Origin: Tatlockia sp.
GTDB taxonomy: Bacteria; Pseudomonadota; Gammaproteobacteria; Legionellales; Legionellaceae
DNA: 64,000 nucleotides
NCBI GenBank assembly: GCA_013697725.1
Contig: JACCWI010000023.1
Coordinates: 24,690 to 88,689, forward strand
Reading direction: 5' to 3'
Shown: piece after piece, positions 25,969 to 35,753 of the stretch
Layout of the letters: each line of letters starts with the position of its first letter
Position numbering within the stretch: the stretch's first letter is position 1
Position numbers and translations under genes: made by a program
The notes under the pieces: generated by a model
The model's database searches: none
Told to the model about the DNA's origin: nothing
Seen by the model: the letters and a program-made list of their open reading frames with translations, nothing else

Positions 25969-27690
25969 ATGCGCGCATCGCAATCGCTATTAGCGACTCT
26001 CAAAGAAACACCCAACGACGCTGAAATTAGCTCCCACCAACTGATGCTTAGAGCCGGTATGATTCGTAAACTAGGTTCAGGACTTTACACCTGGTTGCCT
26101 CTAGGTTTAAAAGTTTTACGAAGAATCGAACAGATTGTGCGTGAGGAAATGAATAAGTCTGGTGCTTTGGAAGTGCTAATGCCTGCTATCCAGCCTGCTG
26201 AACTGTGGCAAGAAACTGGCCGCTGGGAGACTTTCGGTGGCCTATTGTTAACTATGGTAGATTCCAATCAACGTGAGTATTGCTATGGGCCAACTCACGA
26301 AGAAGTAATTACTGATTTAGTTCGTAAGGAGTTACAATCCTACAAGCAATTACCCCTTAACTTATATCAAATTCAAACCAAATTCCGCGATGAAATCCGA
26401 CCTCGTTTTGGGGTGATGCGTGCTCGTGAATTTATTATGAAAGATTCTTATTCTTTTCATTTAAGTCAAGAAAGCTTACAAGAAACCTACGATAAAATGT
26501 ATCAAACCTATTCTCGTATCTTTGATAGATTGGGTTTACGTTATCGTGCTGTAGAAGCAGACACCGGTGCGATTGGCGGCTCTGCTTCACATGAGTTCCA
26601 GGTTTTAGCTGATACCGGTGAAGATTTAATTTTTTATAGTGATGGTTCTGATTACGCTGCCAATGTTGAACAGGCAACTGCTCTTTTCCCTGCGAAGGCA
26701 AGCGCCCTGCCGCAAGAGCCTTGCACTGAGGTTTATACGCCTGCTATTAGAACAATTGCAGAAGTGGCTGAATTTTTGCAAACAAGCCCTGAACATCTGG
26801 TTAAAACGCTGATTGTTGAAGGCAAGGAGCAACCTTTAGTTGCGCTGGTAATCCGAGGAGATGATGAACTAAATGAGATCAAAGCCTCAAAACATCCTTT
26901 GATTAAAAATCCTCTAACTTTTGTCGATGAAGCAACCATCCTTAAAGAACTTAAGGTTCCTGTTGGTTCTCTAGGGCCTGTTGGACTTTCTATCCCTCTA
27001 ATCGTGGATCATCACGCTTTAGCAATGACTTCCTTTATCTGCGGTGCTAATCAAGCAGACAAACACTATTTAAATGCAGCCTGGCAACGTGATGCTCAAT
27101 ATCAAGAAGCCTATGATTTACGCTCTGTTAAAGAAGGCGACCCAAGCCCTGATGGCAAAGGTCAACTCCATTCCTGTCGCGGTATTGAGGTAGGCCATAT
27201 CTTTCAACTGGGCGATAAATATGCGAAAGCGATGAATGCGACAGTAATCAATGAACATGGCCAGTCGCAGGTTATGACCATGGGTTGCTATGGTCTTGGC
27301 ATCAGTCGAGTGGTTGCTGCTGCAATTGAACAACATCATGATGAACGTGGTATTCTTTGGCCAGCAAATATCGCTCCTTTTCAACTTGTAATTATTCCAA
27401 TCAATGGTCAACGCTCTGAATTGGTTAGGGATAAAACGGAAGCACTGTATAACCAATGTGTAGCTTTGGGTATTGATGTGCTTTTAGATGATAGAAATGA
27501 ACGACCTGGTGTCTTATTCGCTGATAGTGATTTAATCGGTATTCCGCATCGCTTTGTAGTCAGTGAACGTAACCTGGAAAAACAAGTGATTGAATATAAA
27601 GCGCGTAATCAAGCTGAATCAAGTGAAATTGCATTAGACGAACTTACCTTATTTATTGAAAATCTGGCCTCGCTTAGATGTAAAAATTAG
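25969..27690 (+). CDS. proS: Prolyl-tRNA synthetase
   Basis: A 573-residue class II aminoacyl-tRNA synthetase of the bacterial type. It begins [20 protein letters not shown]. The ATG at 25969 is preferred over the upstream TTG at 25954 because it matches the family start and has GGAG six bases upstream. Motif 2 lies at [20 protein letters not shown] and motif 3 at [18 protein letters not shown]. The YbaK-like editing insertion (about residues 240-380) is present, with [20 protein letters not shown], so mischarged Ala-tRNAPro can be cleared. It charges tRNAPro with proline. TATAAT at 25935-25940 is a plausible -10 element without a good -35. Confidence 0.97.
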   Translation: MRASQSLLATLKETPNDAEISSHQLMLRAGMIRKLGSGLYTWLPLGLKVLRRIEQIVREEMNKSGALEVLMPAIQPAELWQETGRWETFGGLLLTMVDSNQREYCYGPTHEEVITDLVRKELQSYKQLPLNLYQIQTKFRDEIRPRFGVMRAREFIMKDSYSFHLSQESLQETYDKMYQTYSRIFDRLGLRYRAVEADTGAIGGSASHEFQVLADTGEDLIFYSDGSDYAANVEQATALFPAKASALPQEPCTEVYTPAIRTIAEVAEFLQTSPEHLVKTLIVEGKEQPLVALVIRGDDELNEIKASKHPLIKNPLTFVDEATILKELKVPVGSLGPVGLSIPLIVDHHALAMTSFICGANQADKHYLNAAWQRDAQYQEAYDLRSVKEGDPSPDGKGQLHSCRGIEVGHIFQLGDKYAKAMNATVINEHGQSQVMTMGCYGLGISRVVAAAIEQHHDERGILWPANIAPFQLVIIPINGQRSELVRDKTEALYNQCVALGIDVLLDDRNERPGVLFADSDLIGIPHRFVVSERNLEKQVIEYKARNQAESSEIALDELTLFIENLASLRCKN

Positions 27691-27783
27691 TCCTCCTGGT
27701 AGGTTTCAGAGATCAATGCGTTTTAAAGAGATTAAGAATATAAAAGGGATTTCAAAGCAAGATCTCCCTTAAAAGCCATTAGT

Positions 27784-28589
27784 CTAAAATTTAAGCAGTT
27801 TTTGAGCATGAATTTCACTTATACTCGCTAGTTTTCCTGAAACCAGGGATTTAAATTCTGGCAATAAAAAAGCAGAGACCGCGTTTTCATCCAACGCACT
27901 AATAAAGTCAGTGGCTAATTTAACCGATGAATCGCCGGCCAACTGCCCCATGTGCAAAACTAGTCTTAGTAGGGAAAAAACTTCTTGCGGTTTAGGATTG
28001 TCAGGCAGTACCAATAAAGTTGAAATTGGATTTATAGCAGCCGATCGATAAAAGGATAAGGTAATTCGCTGAGTATGCCCGCAAAAGGAAGTACTTCGCT
28101 ATTTTAAGTCAAGTTTGATTCCGGAGAAATATAGATCCAGATTGCCAGATCGCATAAGCTTTTTGTACTCACTAAAAAAGCTGAAAAATTTAAAGCCTGC
28201 CAATTTTGCGAAAGTTGTGTGAGTGGCAATTTAATATCCCAACTTTGCTCGTGATTGGAGTCAGGTACATGCTCTAAACGGCGTATAAGGGTTTGATTAA
28301 ATTTAAGGTTAACGCGTGTACCCTGTGTTAGTAAAGGAGAAAATGCAAGCTTTAAATGCAATTTAGCCGTTAGCGGTTTTGCACGCTTGGAAATGGGTAG
28401 GAAAAAAGTATAATTGGGCTTATAACCATTAAGTGTTTGGCTTCTATCCCAATTTAATTGCTTAAAACTAAATGTATTGCTGCTTGTTTTTCCAACCTGT
28501 GATTCTAGACTCTCAGAAGCGGAAATTGACGTTTGGGCCAAACAATTAACTGAGATAAAAGCTAAAACAGAAAATCCCTAACTCGACAT
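27784..28589 (-). pseudogene. Decayed BcsB-like (cellulose synthase periplasmic subunit) gene
   Basis: The ATG at 28587-28589 is followed by a TAG at codon 4 (28578-28580). The frame then continues as a signal peptide (GFSVLAFISVNCLAQTS) and a BcsB-like N-terminal domain: LKLAFSPLLTQGTRVNLKFN, LEHVPDSNHEQSWDIKLPLT. It stops at 28104. A different frame nearer the end reads INPISTLLVLPDNPKPQEVF and SLLRLVLHMGQLAGDSSVKL, which fits the second BcsB region, then ends at 27784. At roughly 260 codons it is much shorter than BcsB (about 750). The gene carries a nonsense codon, frameshifts and large deletions. BcsB guides cellulose through the periplasm; no bcsA is nearby. The family call is tentative. 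Confidence 0.55.
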
Positions 28590-28608
28590 GATATTTTCAT
28601 AGACCTTT

Positions 28609-28767
28609 TTATTTACCTTGTCCTTTGAAGGAGGAACAGACTTCAATTGGTTGAAATATTCTGTCTAACCATTTAACTAGAGTACTTAGATAAGCACCGG
28701 GTTGCAACCGAATTAAACTCCCATAAATGTCTAAGGAAGTGGGTTCATCACAAATTAATAATCTCAT
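28609..28767 (-). pseudogene. Chimeric 52-codon remnant beginning with an ABC-ATPase Walker B fragment
   Basis: The frame reads MRLLICDEPTSLDIYGSLIR, then LQPGAYLSTLVKWLDRIF, and ends 19 bases before the bcsB-like remnant. The LLICDEPTS portion is a 28-base exact copy (28735-28762) of bases 30429-30456 inside the double ABC ATPase gene. The rest is unrelated to that gene and is not recognised. It looks like the 3' end of a lost gene joined to a recombined ABC fragment. Confidence 0.4.
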
Positions 28768-28854
28768 TTCTAAGTTTAATAATAGATCGATGTCCCTTAT
28801 AGGGCGGGCTTATAACAAGATCAACTTTTGTCCATGGTCCATTCGTTATATTAA

Positions 28855-29061
28855 GACCGAGCCACCTGACAGGAGATCCTTCGCTTCGCTCTGGATGACG
28901 TAACAGTAGGGATAGGGCAAGTGAAGACTGAGCCACCTGCCTGGAGACCCTTCGCTTCTCTCTGGATGACGTGAAAGTAGGGATAGGGCAAGTGAAGACC
29001 GAGCCACCTGCCTGGAGATCCTTCGCTTCGCTCTGAATGACGTAACAGTAGATCTTGGGCA
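28855..29061. repeat. Three tandem 71-bp repeats with an inverted partial copy downstream
   Basis: Copies start at 28855, 28926 and 28997 with an exact 71-base period. Each contains GAGATCCTTCGCTTCGCTCT or a close variant followed by GGATGACGT. The third copy diverges after about 55 bases. A 29-base inverted copy with two mismatches lies at 29124-29152 (CCAGAGCGAAGTGAAGGATC), so RNA across the region could fold into long hairpins. Frames through the repeats on the minus strand translate as repeated SEAKDL-type peptides, but these are by-products of the repeat. The rest of the 28768-29295 gap holds no supported gene. Confidence 0.88.
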
Positions 29062-29295
29062 AAGCTCTCTCAAAGAATGAACCTAGTGTAATCCAATACC
29101 ATCCATTATTAGAATGTAACCCGTCTTCCAGAGCGAAGTGAAGGATCTCCCTTGCAGTGGTATAAACTTTGAGGAAATTCGCCCTGGCAGGTAATCCCCG
29201 TGTTAATAAAACCTTAATTATCAAATTATATAATCACGTTTTCACTTAAAAATAGCTGAAACTAATCCACAGATTTATTCACTAAAGGAAACATT

Positions 29296-30036
29296 ATGAC
29301 TTTTAATAATTTTTTAGATTTATGGTGGCGGAATTTTAAGGGAACATTTTGGGGGAATCGTCTTCCTGAATTAAGGTCATGGCCTTTAGGTTATGTATAT
29401 ATAATCCATTTCGCTTTATTGCCTCTAACCCTAACTATCGGTGCGTTTTTAAAAACTTTATTCGATGCATGGACGAGAGAGCCAATCTTAGCTGGAGAGA
29501 TAGCCGGGTTAAAAAGTTCAATTGAGAGCATGGATGATGAAATGCTAAACAAGGTTTGTGAAGAATTATATGCTACTAAAGAAGTGACAAACTGTATTAT
29601 TAGCTACGATGAGCCGGTACATAGTGTGAGCTCTAATTCAAGTAAAAAACTTCTTGAGCAATTACAGATTCTTGATCAAGTGGTCTCAACAAAAGTCACA
29701 ACTGAGCTGAATAAAAAGAAAGAGGAATTAATTATAACTCAGCTAACCACAAAATTAACACCGAACCCTAAAGAGGCCTATAAAGAAAGCTTTATAAAAT
29801 CAACGGAGTTGGATGAACAAAATAAAGAGTTGTTGGAATCTTTCAGGAATAAAATTCAACCTCAACTGTCGACTGAGAAAGGAAAATTTCAACGAAATTA
29901 CTTAATCGGCTATCTTGGCGATGAGAAAAACGAAGGAAAACGCCTGCAGCACATTATAAAAGATAGTTTTTTTTATAAGCTCAATGCAAATAATAGTTCA
30001 TTAGCAGAATCTTCAAGGCTAACACTGGAAGTTTAA
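29296..30036 (+). CDS. Unrecognised protein with one N-terminal membrane segment
   Basis: A 246-residue protein. Residues about 30-55 are hydrophobic (LGYVYIIHFALLPLTLTIGA), forming a likely membrane anchor after a Trp-rich N-terminus (NNFLDLWWRNFKGTFWGNRL). The remaining 190 residues are polar, Lys/Glu-rich and predicted helical or coiled coil (LEQLQILDQVVSTKVTTELN). No family is recognised. AAAGGAAAC upstream of the ATG is a good ribosome binding site, and a hairpin terminator follows at 30069-30092, so it is a real single-gene unit. A role as a membrane-anchored effector or envelope protein is guesswork. Confidence 0.6.
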   Translation: MTFNNFLDLWWRNFKGTFWGNRLPELRSWPLGYVYIIHFALLPLTLTIGAFLKTLFDAWTREPILAGEIAGLKSSIESMDDEMLNKVCEELYATKEVTNCIISYDEPVHSVSSNSSKKLLEQLQILDQVVSTKVTTELNKKKEELIITQLTTKLTPNPKEAYKESFIKSTELDEQNKELLESFRNKIQPQLSTEKGKFQRNYLIGYLGDEKNEGKRLQHIIKDSFFYKLNANNSSLAESSRLTLEV

Positions 30037-30068
30037 CTGAATTTCAGAAATTCTGATCTAAGTAAACG

Positions 30069-30092
30069 GGGGACTGGCTCTTAGCTGTCCCC
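30069..30092 (+). terminator. Hairpin terminator after the 29296 gene
   Basis: GGGGAC and GTCCCC enclose an inner GCT/AGC pair, giving an almost continuous stem (GGGGACTGGCTCTTAGCTGT then CCCC). It is followed by TTAAAATTTCT. It sits 33 bases after the stop codon. Confidence 0.65.
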
Positions 30093-30191
30093 TTAAAATT
30101 TCTCTTTGTGTACCAACCAATTTATAAACATGTCTGTTTTAGATAATCCATTGCACAAATAATTCGAAAATCATTACCTTATAATTTCTAC

Positions 30192-31994
30192 TTAAACTTC
30201 TAATACAGAGGCCAAGAGTTGCTTGGTATAACTATGCTGCGGATGTTTTAAAATTTGCTCACAACTGCCGGTTTCTATAAGTTTGCCTTCTTTCATGACT
30301 AACACATCATCAGCAATGTATGAAACAACAGCCATGTTATGGGTAATAAATAAATACGTTAAGCCCTGCTCTTCTTGCAAATCTTTTAACAGGTTAAGTA
30401 TTTGTGCCTGAACGGAGACATCCAGGGCGGAAGTGGGTTCATCACAAATTAATAATTCAGGCTCCATCGCCAAAGCTCTAGCAATACAAATTCGTTGGCG
30501 CTGGCCGCCTGAAAATTGATGCGGGTAGCGGTGCAGGCAATTTCGCGGTAAATTGACCTGCTCTAACAGATTCAGTTGTTTTTGACTGATTAGACTCGTC
30601 TTTAAGCCTTGAGCATGCATTCCTTCAGCCAAAATTTCATCAATAGTCATTCGGGGATTCATTGATGAAAAAGGATCTTGAAAAATGATTTGCACTCGAC
30701 TTCGGTATGCTTTGAGTTCTTTGCCTTTTAAGGTTCTAACATTTTGGCCGTGAAATAAAATCTCACCTGCATTGATATTTATTAATCGTGATAACGCACG
30801 AGAAACCGTGGTTTTACCACAACCTGATTCCCCAACGAGAGCCAGGATTTTTCCCTTATATAAATTGAAAGATAAATCATCTACTGCTTTCATCGGTTCT
30901 TCTTTTGGGCCAAACAAATGTTTCTTACCGGCAAAATGAATTGCAAGATTTTTCACTTGCAGCAAGATTTCAGTTGATTGATCTTGAATTTTACGAACAA
31001 TTTTTTCTCTATCTAAAGGCGGTGGCGATTGATGCTCAGGATATAAATGACAACGAACCTCTCGCTTATGGATGGTCTGCAATTTAGGCTCAATCGACTT
31101 ACATAATGAAAAAACATGAGCGCAGCGCGGGTGGAAACGACAACCCCCTGGCAAAGAATCCAAGGTTGGAACCGCACCGGGAATTGCTTGAAGTCGTTGC
31201 GAACGCTTATCAAAATTAGGGAGTGAAGCAAGTAATTGTTGAGAATAGGGATGCAAAGGCTTTGCAAAAAACTCAATCGCATTTGCTTGCTCTACCACTT
31301 GTCCTGCATACATCACACAGACCCTGTCAGCCATTGCCTTTACCACTCCTAAATCATGCGTGATAAGCAGTAAACTCATCTTGTGTTGCGCTTGTAATTT
31401 TTTGAGTAGAGCCAGGATTTGCGCTTGAATGGTGACGTCCAGGGCTGTAGTGGGTTCATCAGCAATCAAGATTTCCGGCTTTGCAGCTATAGCCATCGCT
31501 ATAACTACCCTTTGTTTCTGTCCGCCTGATAATTGGTGAGGATACTGACGAAGCCGCAGTTCAGCTTTAGGCAATTCTACTTCACGAAGAAGTTCAAGCA
31601 AACAAGCTTGGGTTTGTTCGCGGCTGCGTTTTACTTTAGGCAAAGCCTCTACTAATTGTTCAGCGATAGTTAATACAGGATTCAGAGCGGTCATTGGTTC
31701 TTGAAAGATCATCGCCAAACGCTTGCCTCGCAAAGTTCGCATTAGCGATTCCGGGAGCTCTAATAAATCATGAGCTTCTACCTTAATTTCCGAATGAAAA
31801 CCATAAACAGCCTGCGAGGGTAAAAGCCGTATTATAGACAAAGCAGTCAGCGATTTTCCGCAACCCGTCTCGCCTAACAATGCTAAGGTTTCGCTTGAAT
31901 GAAGAGCAAAATTTAAATTATCAACCGCCCACAGCAGATGCTCTTTATTTCGAAAAGCCAGGCTTAACTGCTTTATCTCTGCAAGTTGAGTCAT
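30192..31994 (-). CDS. Double ABC ATPase for peptide-type transport (OppD-OppF / GsiA / YejF-like)
   Basis: About 600 residues with two complete ABC domains. Domain 1: Walker A LLGETGCGKSLTALS, signature HQLSGGQKQRVVIAMAIA, Walker B ILIADEPTTALDV. Its OppD-type C-terminus has PGGCRFHPRCAHVFSLCKSI. Domain 2: LVGESGCGKTTVSRALS, HQFSGGQRQRICIARALA, LLICDEPTSALDV. Such fused ATPases drive import of di-/oligopeptides, glutathione or microcin C-like compounds, but no permease or binding-protein gene is adjacent. The longest frame begins at 32063; starts at 32003 or 31994 (MTQLAEIKQL) fit the family better, though none has a clear ribosome binding site. The 266 bases upstream (31995-32260) contain no other gene. 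Confidence 0.88.
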   Translation of the reverse strand: MTQLAEIKQLSLAFRNKEHLLWAVDNLNFALHSSETLALLGETGCGKSLTALSIIRLLPSQAVYGFHSEIKVEAHDLLELPESLMRTLRGKRLAMIFQEPMTALNPVLTIAEQLVEALPKVKRSREQTQACLLELLREVELPKAELRLRQYPHQLSGGQKQRVVIAMAIAAKPEILIADEPTTALDVTIQAQILALLKKLQAQHKMSLLLITHDLGVVKAMADRVCVMYAGQVVEQANAIEFFAKPLHPYSQQLLASLPNFDKRSQRLQAIPGAVPTLDSLPGGCRFHPRCAHVFSLCKSIEPKLQTIHKREVRCHLYPEHQSPPPLDREKIVRKIQDQSTEILLQVKNLAIHFAGKKHLFGPKEEPMKAVDDLSFNLYKGKILALVGESGCGKTTVSRALSRLININAGEILFHGQNVRTLKGKELKAYRSRVQIIFQDPFSSMNPRMTIDEILAEGMHAQGLKTSLISQKQLNLLEQVNLPRNCLHRYPHQFSGGQRQRICIARALAMEPELLICDEPTSALDVSVQAQILNLLKDLQEEQGLTYLFITHNMAVVSYIADDVLVMKEGKLIETGSCEQILKHPQHSYTKQLLASVLEV

Positions 31995-32260
31995 GGAGCT
32001 CATTAATAAATAAGGAATTCCTAGAGTAACAAGAGAGCTGGGTCGGAGCAACCATATTGCCATTAGGTATGGACCGCCAATACTATTGAAATGAATATTG
32101 AGGATTACTTTAATTTATAAATTGCCCAAACCAATTAAAATAAGATAAAAATTACAAAGCTTCTATTATAGAAGCAAAATTAAATAATTATAAAAAGGAA
32201 GAGGAAAACGATGCCTTTGATTATGCTGGCTATTCTTGTTGACATCTAAACAGTGAGTTT

Positions 32261-32893
32261 TTAGATCTTGAATTGAAGATCATAACTTAATCTTTCATAA
32301 GTGTGTTCATTGGGATATAAGATTAAATAGATACCAATCTCCCCATTACCACTTTTCCAATCTTTAAGAAATTCTTTTGGGGTCATTTTTTCTTTAACGA
32401 TATTTAGCTTAAAATGCTCTGCTGGATCATAGATTAAAATTTCTGAATTATTCATCCCATAAATAACTCCAAAATGTCCGACCTCAGAACTTTGGGTAAG
32501 CGGATCTTTTTTCTTTAAGTGATAAGTGTAATTTACTACTATAGGAATACCTTCTTGAATCAATTTATTGAAATGCTGAGGAAATTCTTTAACCTTTTTA
32601 TGAAAACCAGGTAATTGTCCATGATCAATCAAACATCCCATTTCTTTTAACATAGTAGTCATCATTACAAAATCGGTTCCATTTTCCTCATTGGTTTTAA
32701 ATAGAGCGGATAGGAAGGATTCATTATTTGCAGTTAAAATTGACTCATCAATGGTTCCAAAGATATTTTCAGTTTTTCTAAAATAATCAGCTATCATTTT
32801 AATCACTGCAGGTCCACAGGAATATAAGGTACTTTGTGGGTGATATGAATTTAAAAAAAACTGTTTAAGTTGAAACGAATTATCCATAGACAA
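32261..32893 (-). CDS. C39-like papain-fold cysteine protease, candidate effector
   Basis: A 210-residue soluble protein. STLYSCGPAVIKMIADYF carries the predicted nucleophile Cys26 in the CGP(A/S) context of C39-type peptidases. EVGHFGVIYGMN carries the predicted His140, and ILIYDPAEH supplies the Asp about 18 residues later. The order Cys, His, Asp and the GHxxVI(Y/D)G pattern match the C39/papain-like fold. There is no signal peptide, ABC transporter domain or bacteriocin gene nearby, so the normal role of C39 enzymes (leader removal during export) does not fit. Stand-alone C39-like proteins in intracellular bacteria may act on host proteins; that is inference. Confidence 0.65.
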   Translation of the reverse strand: MSMDNSFQLKQFFLNSYHPQSTLYSCGPAVIKMIADYFRKTENIFGTIDESILTANNESFLSALFKTNEENGTDFVMMTTMLKEMGCLIDHGQLPGFHKKVKEFPQHFNKLIQEGIPIVVNYTYHLKKKDPLTQSSEVGHFGVIYGMNNSEILIYDPAEHFKLNIVKEKMTPKEFLKDWKSGNGEIGIYLILYPNEHTYERLSYDLQFKI

Positions 32894-33086
32894 TCCTTAG
32901 ACCCATTCATTATTTAGATATTGAAATTCTTCATATAATTATAGATGAGATGCAGGGCTCAAGCGGCTAATCGACAAGCTAGAGACAGCAGCAGAAGACC
33001 TCGCTATAATTAATGGTATTAATTAAACTATATCGTGAATTTTTTAAGTTCTGAGCAGCCAAATTAAAATAAGAAGAAGAATAAAC

Positions 33087-33644
33087 ATGTTAAAAAACAC
33101 CTTTTTCCTAACGTTGTTTTTCCTTAGTCATTCCGCCCAGGCTCTCGAATCAAGTGCATTTTATCAAATAGATTTAATTGTTTTTGCTCATCAACCAGCC
33201 TTAAATCCTGGTTTATCATTGAATTCAACCTTGGCAAATCTTAAAACATCGATTCCCCTTCTTACTGAAGTGAGTAAAGATCTGTCTCCCTATCATCTAC
33301 TTCCTTCGTCATCATCTCAATTGCGCGAGAGCTATTGGGCCTTACACCGAAATCCGCAATATCAAGTATTGCTTCATTATTCCTGGCTCCAACCACTAAA
33401 TAGCCAATCTGCTCTTAATCTTCCCAAAATTGAACTTAAAGGCTGGGAATTGGAAGGAACTTTGCGCGTTCAGCGTTCAAATTATTATTTACTTGATTCT
33501 GAGTTCTCGGTATCTACACCCAATAATAAAGAGACGCCCTTTGTTTTTTCCCAAAAGCAGCGGTTAAAGGGCGGTAATACTTATTATTTAGATCACCCGA
33601 TAGCTGGTCTATTGATTAAAATTCATCAACTGAACAACACCTAA
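33087..33644 (+). CDS. CsiV-like periplasmic protein
   Basis: A 185-residue protein with a signal peptide (MLKNTFFLTLFFLSHSAQA). The body shows the CsiV pattern: YQIDLIVFAHQPAL near the start, a central LHRNPQYQVLLHYSWLQPL, and a C-terminal GTLRVQRSNYYLLDSEFSV followed by LDHPIAGLLIKIHQL. CsiV was described as a periplasmic peptidoglycan-binding protein. Its neighbours here do not clarify its role. AAGAAGAAGAA upstream of the ATG is a weak ribosome binding site. It is followed after 38 bases by an unrecognised gene on the same strand, so both may be co-transcribed. Confidence 0.65.
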   Translation: MLKNTFFLTLFFLSHSAQALESSAFYQIDLIVFAHQPALNPGLSLNSTLANLKTSIPLLTEVSKDLSPYHLLPSSSSQLRESYWALHRNPQYQVLLHYSWLQPLNSQSALNLPKIELKGWELEGTLRVQRSNYYLLDSEFSVSTPNNKETPFVFSQKQRLKGGNTYYLDHPIAGLLIKIHQLNNT

Positions 33645-33682
33645 ACAAAAATTCCTTTAAACTCCTTAGACTTGGATGAGAT

Positions 33683-34399
33683 ATGCACTCTTCGCCTAAA
33701 ATTGATTTATCATTTTTTAATGAGACCTTAGAATCAGAGCAAAAAAATGAATCAGAACCAGACTATCAAGCGCAAATAGAATTTATACTACTGACCTTCA
33801 ATTTTATGGATTGGGAAGAACAGGGAAGGGGTAATCAGCTTTTATCAAATTTGTATTCAAAATCCAAAGCAAGCGATCTAAAAGCTCAGATTATAACGGC
33901 CATGATTCCTGGACCTGATTATGAAAAGATTATTTTCATAGTCAAATCGCGTTCTGAATATAATCAATTCAGGGTGATGATAATCTTAGACCGCTTTTAT
34001 TTGCATCATGTTAAAACAAATCTCGAGTTAATTTTGGTTTTTTTAAATGAACAATGCTGCCCAATAAGAGAGTTAGAATCCTCATCTGAAGGGCAGGAGA
34101 AAAACCGCCCCGAGTGGAAACTATCCTATCAAGGCTTAATTGCTTTGCTCCTCCCCCCCTGCGACGCCTCTAGCCTACAAGAAAGGCTCTGGGACTACGA
34201 ATTTAAGCAATCATTGGAGCTATCCTTAGATAATATTTCTGGTAATTTTCGAGCTAATTTGATAATCAAAGATACCAAACTCTGTTTCTCTTATTATTTC
34301 CATAATGAATTTGCTTCGGGTGAATTACTAACCAGGGCAAGAATCTATGCTGCTCAAGAATCCGAAAAACTTTCTACAAGCTTACCCGAGTTTATGTGA
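33683..34399 (+). CDS. Unrecognised soluble protein
   Basis: A 238-residue acidic protein with no signal peptide or membrane segment. It begins MHSSPKIDLSFFNETLESEQ and is rich in Glu, Leu and Ser. A short middle part, RVMIILDRFYLHHVKTNLEL, may be a helix pair. No family or catalytic motif is recognised. It lies 38 bases after the CsiV-like gene, with GGATGAGAT as ribosome binding site, so it is probably the second gene of a two-gene transcript. Confidence 0.55.
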   Translation: MHSSPKIDLSFFNETLESEQKNESEPDYQAQIEFILLTFNFMDWEEQGRGNQLLSNLYSKSKASDLKAQIITAMIPGPDYEKIIFIVKSRSEYNQFRVMIILDRFYLHHVKTNLELILVFLNEQCCPIRELESSSEGQEKNRPEWKLSYQGLIALLLPPCDASSLQERLWDYEFKQSLELSLDNISGNFRANLIIKDTKLCFSYYFHNEFASGELLTRARIYAAQESEKLSTSLPEFM

Positions 34400-34517
34400 T
34401 TCAATTAAGAGAAGATTGTAGATTTAAAAGTTTGTTTAGCGGATTTATTTTCTTACAATCTTTGCATCAATCCAAACAATTTCGTATAGTCCCATTTTTT
34501 GTACACAGTAAATAATA

Positions 34518-35753
34518 ATGAGCGCGATTATACTGCCCCTAACAAAAACCTCAAAACGGCTTGGCATCTGGTTTATTGGTGTATCTTTTGTATTATTTCA
34601 GTTTTTTTTACAGTTGTCTTCTGGGGTTATCGTTGGCTCCATTATGCATGATATGCAGCTTTCAGCCCTTCAAGCAGGGGTTTTATCTAGCTCTTTTTAC
34701 TATGTTTATACCAGTTTGCAAATTCCTGTCGGTATGCTTTTTGATACCAAAAGCACTCGCTTTCTGCTCGCCGCAAACGCTCTCCTTTGCAGTCTTGGAT
34801 GTCTATTTTTCGCTCATGGTGAGAACCTTACTCAATTAATTATCGGTCGCTTGCTCATGGGAGCAGGCTCTGCCTTTGCTTTCGTTGGCCTATCTCATTT
34901 AATCCGGCAGCATTTCCCCTTAAAACAATTTAGCTTTTTATTTGGACTTTCTGAAACATTGGCCTTTCTAGTGACCATGTTTGGCATCCTATCGTTGTCC
35001 TCTTTCCTCAATCAATTCAGTTGGCGTTTATTTATCAATGGTGCAGCCCTGCTTGGTTTAGTAATTGCCGCTTTTTGCTGGCAATTTATTCCTAATAATC
35101 AAACCCAGCCTCTTCTTGCTAAAAAAAATAGCCAAGAAATATTTAAAATAGTGCGAAATAAAAAAGCCTGGATTAACGGAATTTTTGTTGGATTGTGTTT
35201 TATGGTTATCAGTGTCTTCGGCGCCATGTGGGCTGTACCCTTCTTTCAAATTAAATTGCACTGCAGCCTACAAGACGCATCAAGGATTGATGCTATGATT
35301 TTTCTGGGAGCCGCTCTAAGCTGTCCTCTCTTTGGCAAACTTGCCATAATCTGCAAACGACGAAGGCCTTTACTTCTAGGTTCTTGCATTTCAACAGCTG
35401 TTTTAGTTTTAATCTTACTATTTATGCCTATAAAAAATTTAAACCTGCTTGCATTAATTATGTTTGCAACTGGCGTCTGTTGCGGCGCTTATATGCTTGC
35501 CTATTCTATTGCCAATGAAATTTCCCCACCGGATTCTTTATCCACTTGCACAGGATTCACCAATACCCTAGCCATGATAACAGCGCCACTGATTCAACCT
35601 TTAATTGGTTATCTGCTAGACCATTTCAGCAACAGCAAACTTTACACACTCAATGATTATCAAAATGTCTTACTAATTATTCCTCTTAGCCTCTTTATCG
35701 CAAGCTTGCTAGTCTTTCTTTTACCTGAGAAAAATGAATATGCTTGTGGATGA
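34518..35753 (+). CDS. Major facilitator superfamily transporter
   Basis: A 411-residue protein with 12 predicted membrane helices. Residues about 25-130 match the MFS N-terminal half: LSSGVIVGSIMHDMQLSALQ (the usual loop after TM1), VGMLFDTKSTRFLL (variant of the GxLxDrxGRr motif between TM2 and TM3), and IIGRLLMGAGSAFAFVGLSH in TM4. Legionella uses many such carriers (Pht family and relatives) to import amino acids or nucleosides and to export siderophores. The substrate cannot be told from the sequence. It is a single gene between two unrelated units. Confidence 0.85.
   Translation: MSAIILPLTKTSKRLGIWFIGVSFVLFQFFLQLSSGVIVGSIMHDMQLSALQAGVLSSSFYYVYTSLQIPVGMLFDTKSTRFLLAANALLCSLGCLFFAHGENLTQLIIGRLLMGAGSAFAFVGLSHLIRQHFPLKQFSFLFGLSETLAFLVTMFGILSLSSFLNQFSWRLFINGAALLGLVIAAFCWQFIPNNQTQPLLAKKNSQEIFKIVRNKKAWINGIFVGLCFMVISVFGAMWAVPFFQIKLHCSLQDASRIDAMIFLGAALSCPLFGKLAIICKRRRPLLLGSCISTAVLVLILLFMPIKNLNLLALIMFATGVCCGAYMLAYSIANEISPPDSLSTCTGFTNTLAMITAPLIQPLIGYLLDHFSNSKLYTLNDYQNVLLIIPLSLFIASLLVFLLPEKNEYACG

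Noticed and set aside
28855..29061. CRISPR-like array
   Set aside because: Whole 71-base units are repeated head to tail with no unique spacers, and no cas genes are present.
28748..29224. Open frames through the 71-bp repeats giving repeated SEAKDL-type peptides
   Set aside because: They follow the repeat period, lack a ribosome binding site and match no protein family; they are by-products of the repeat.
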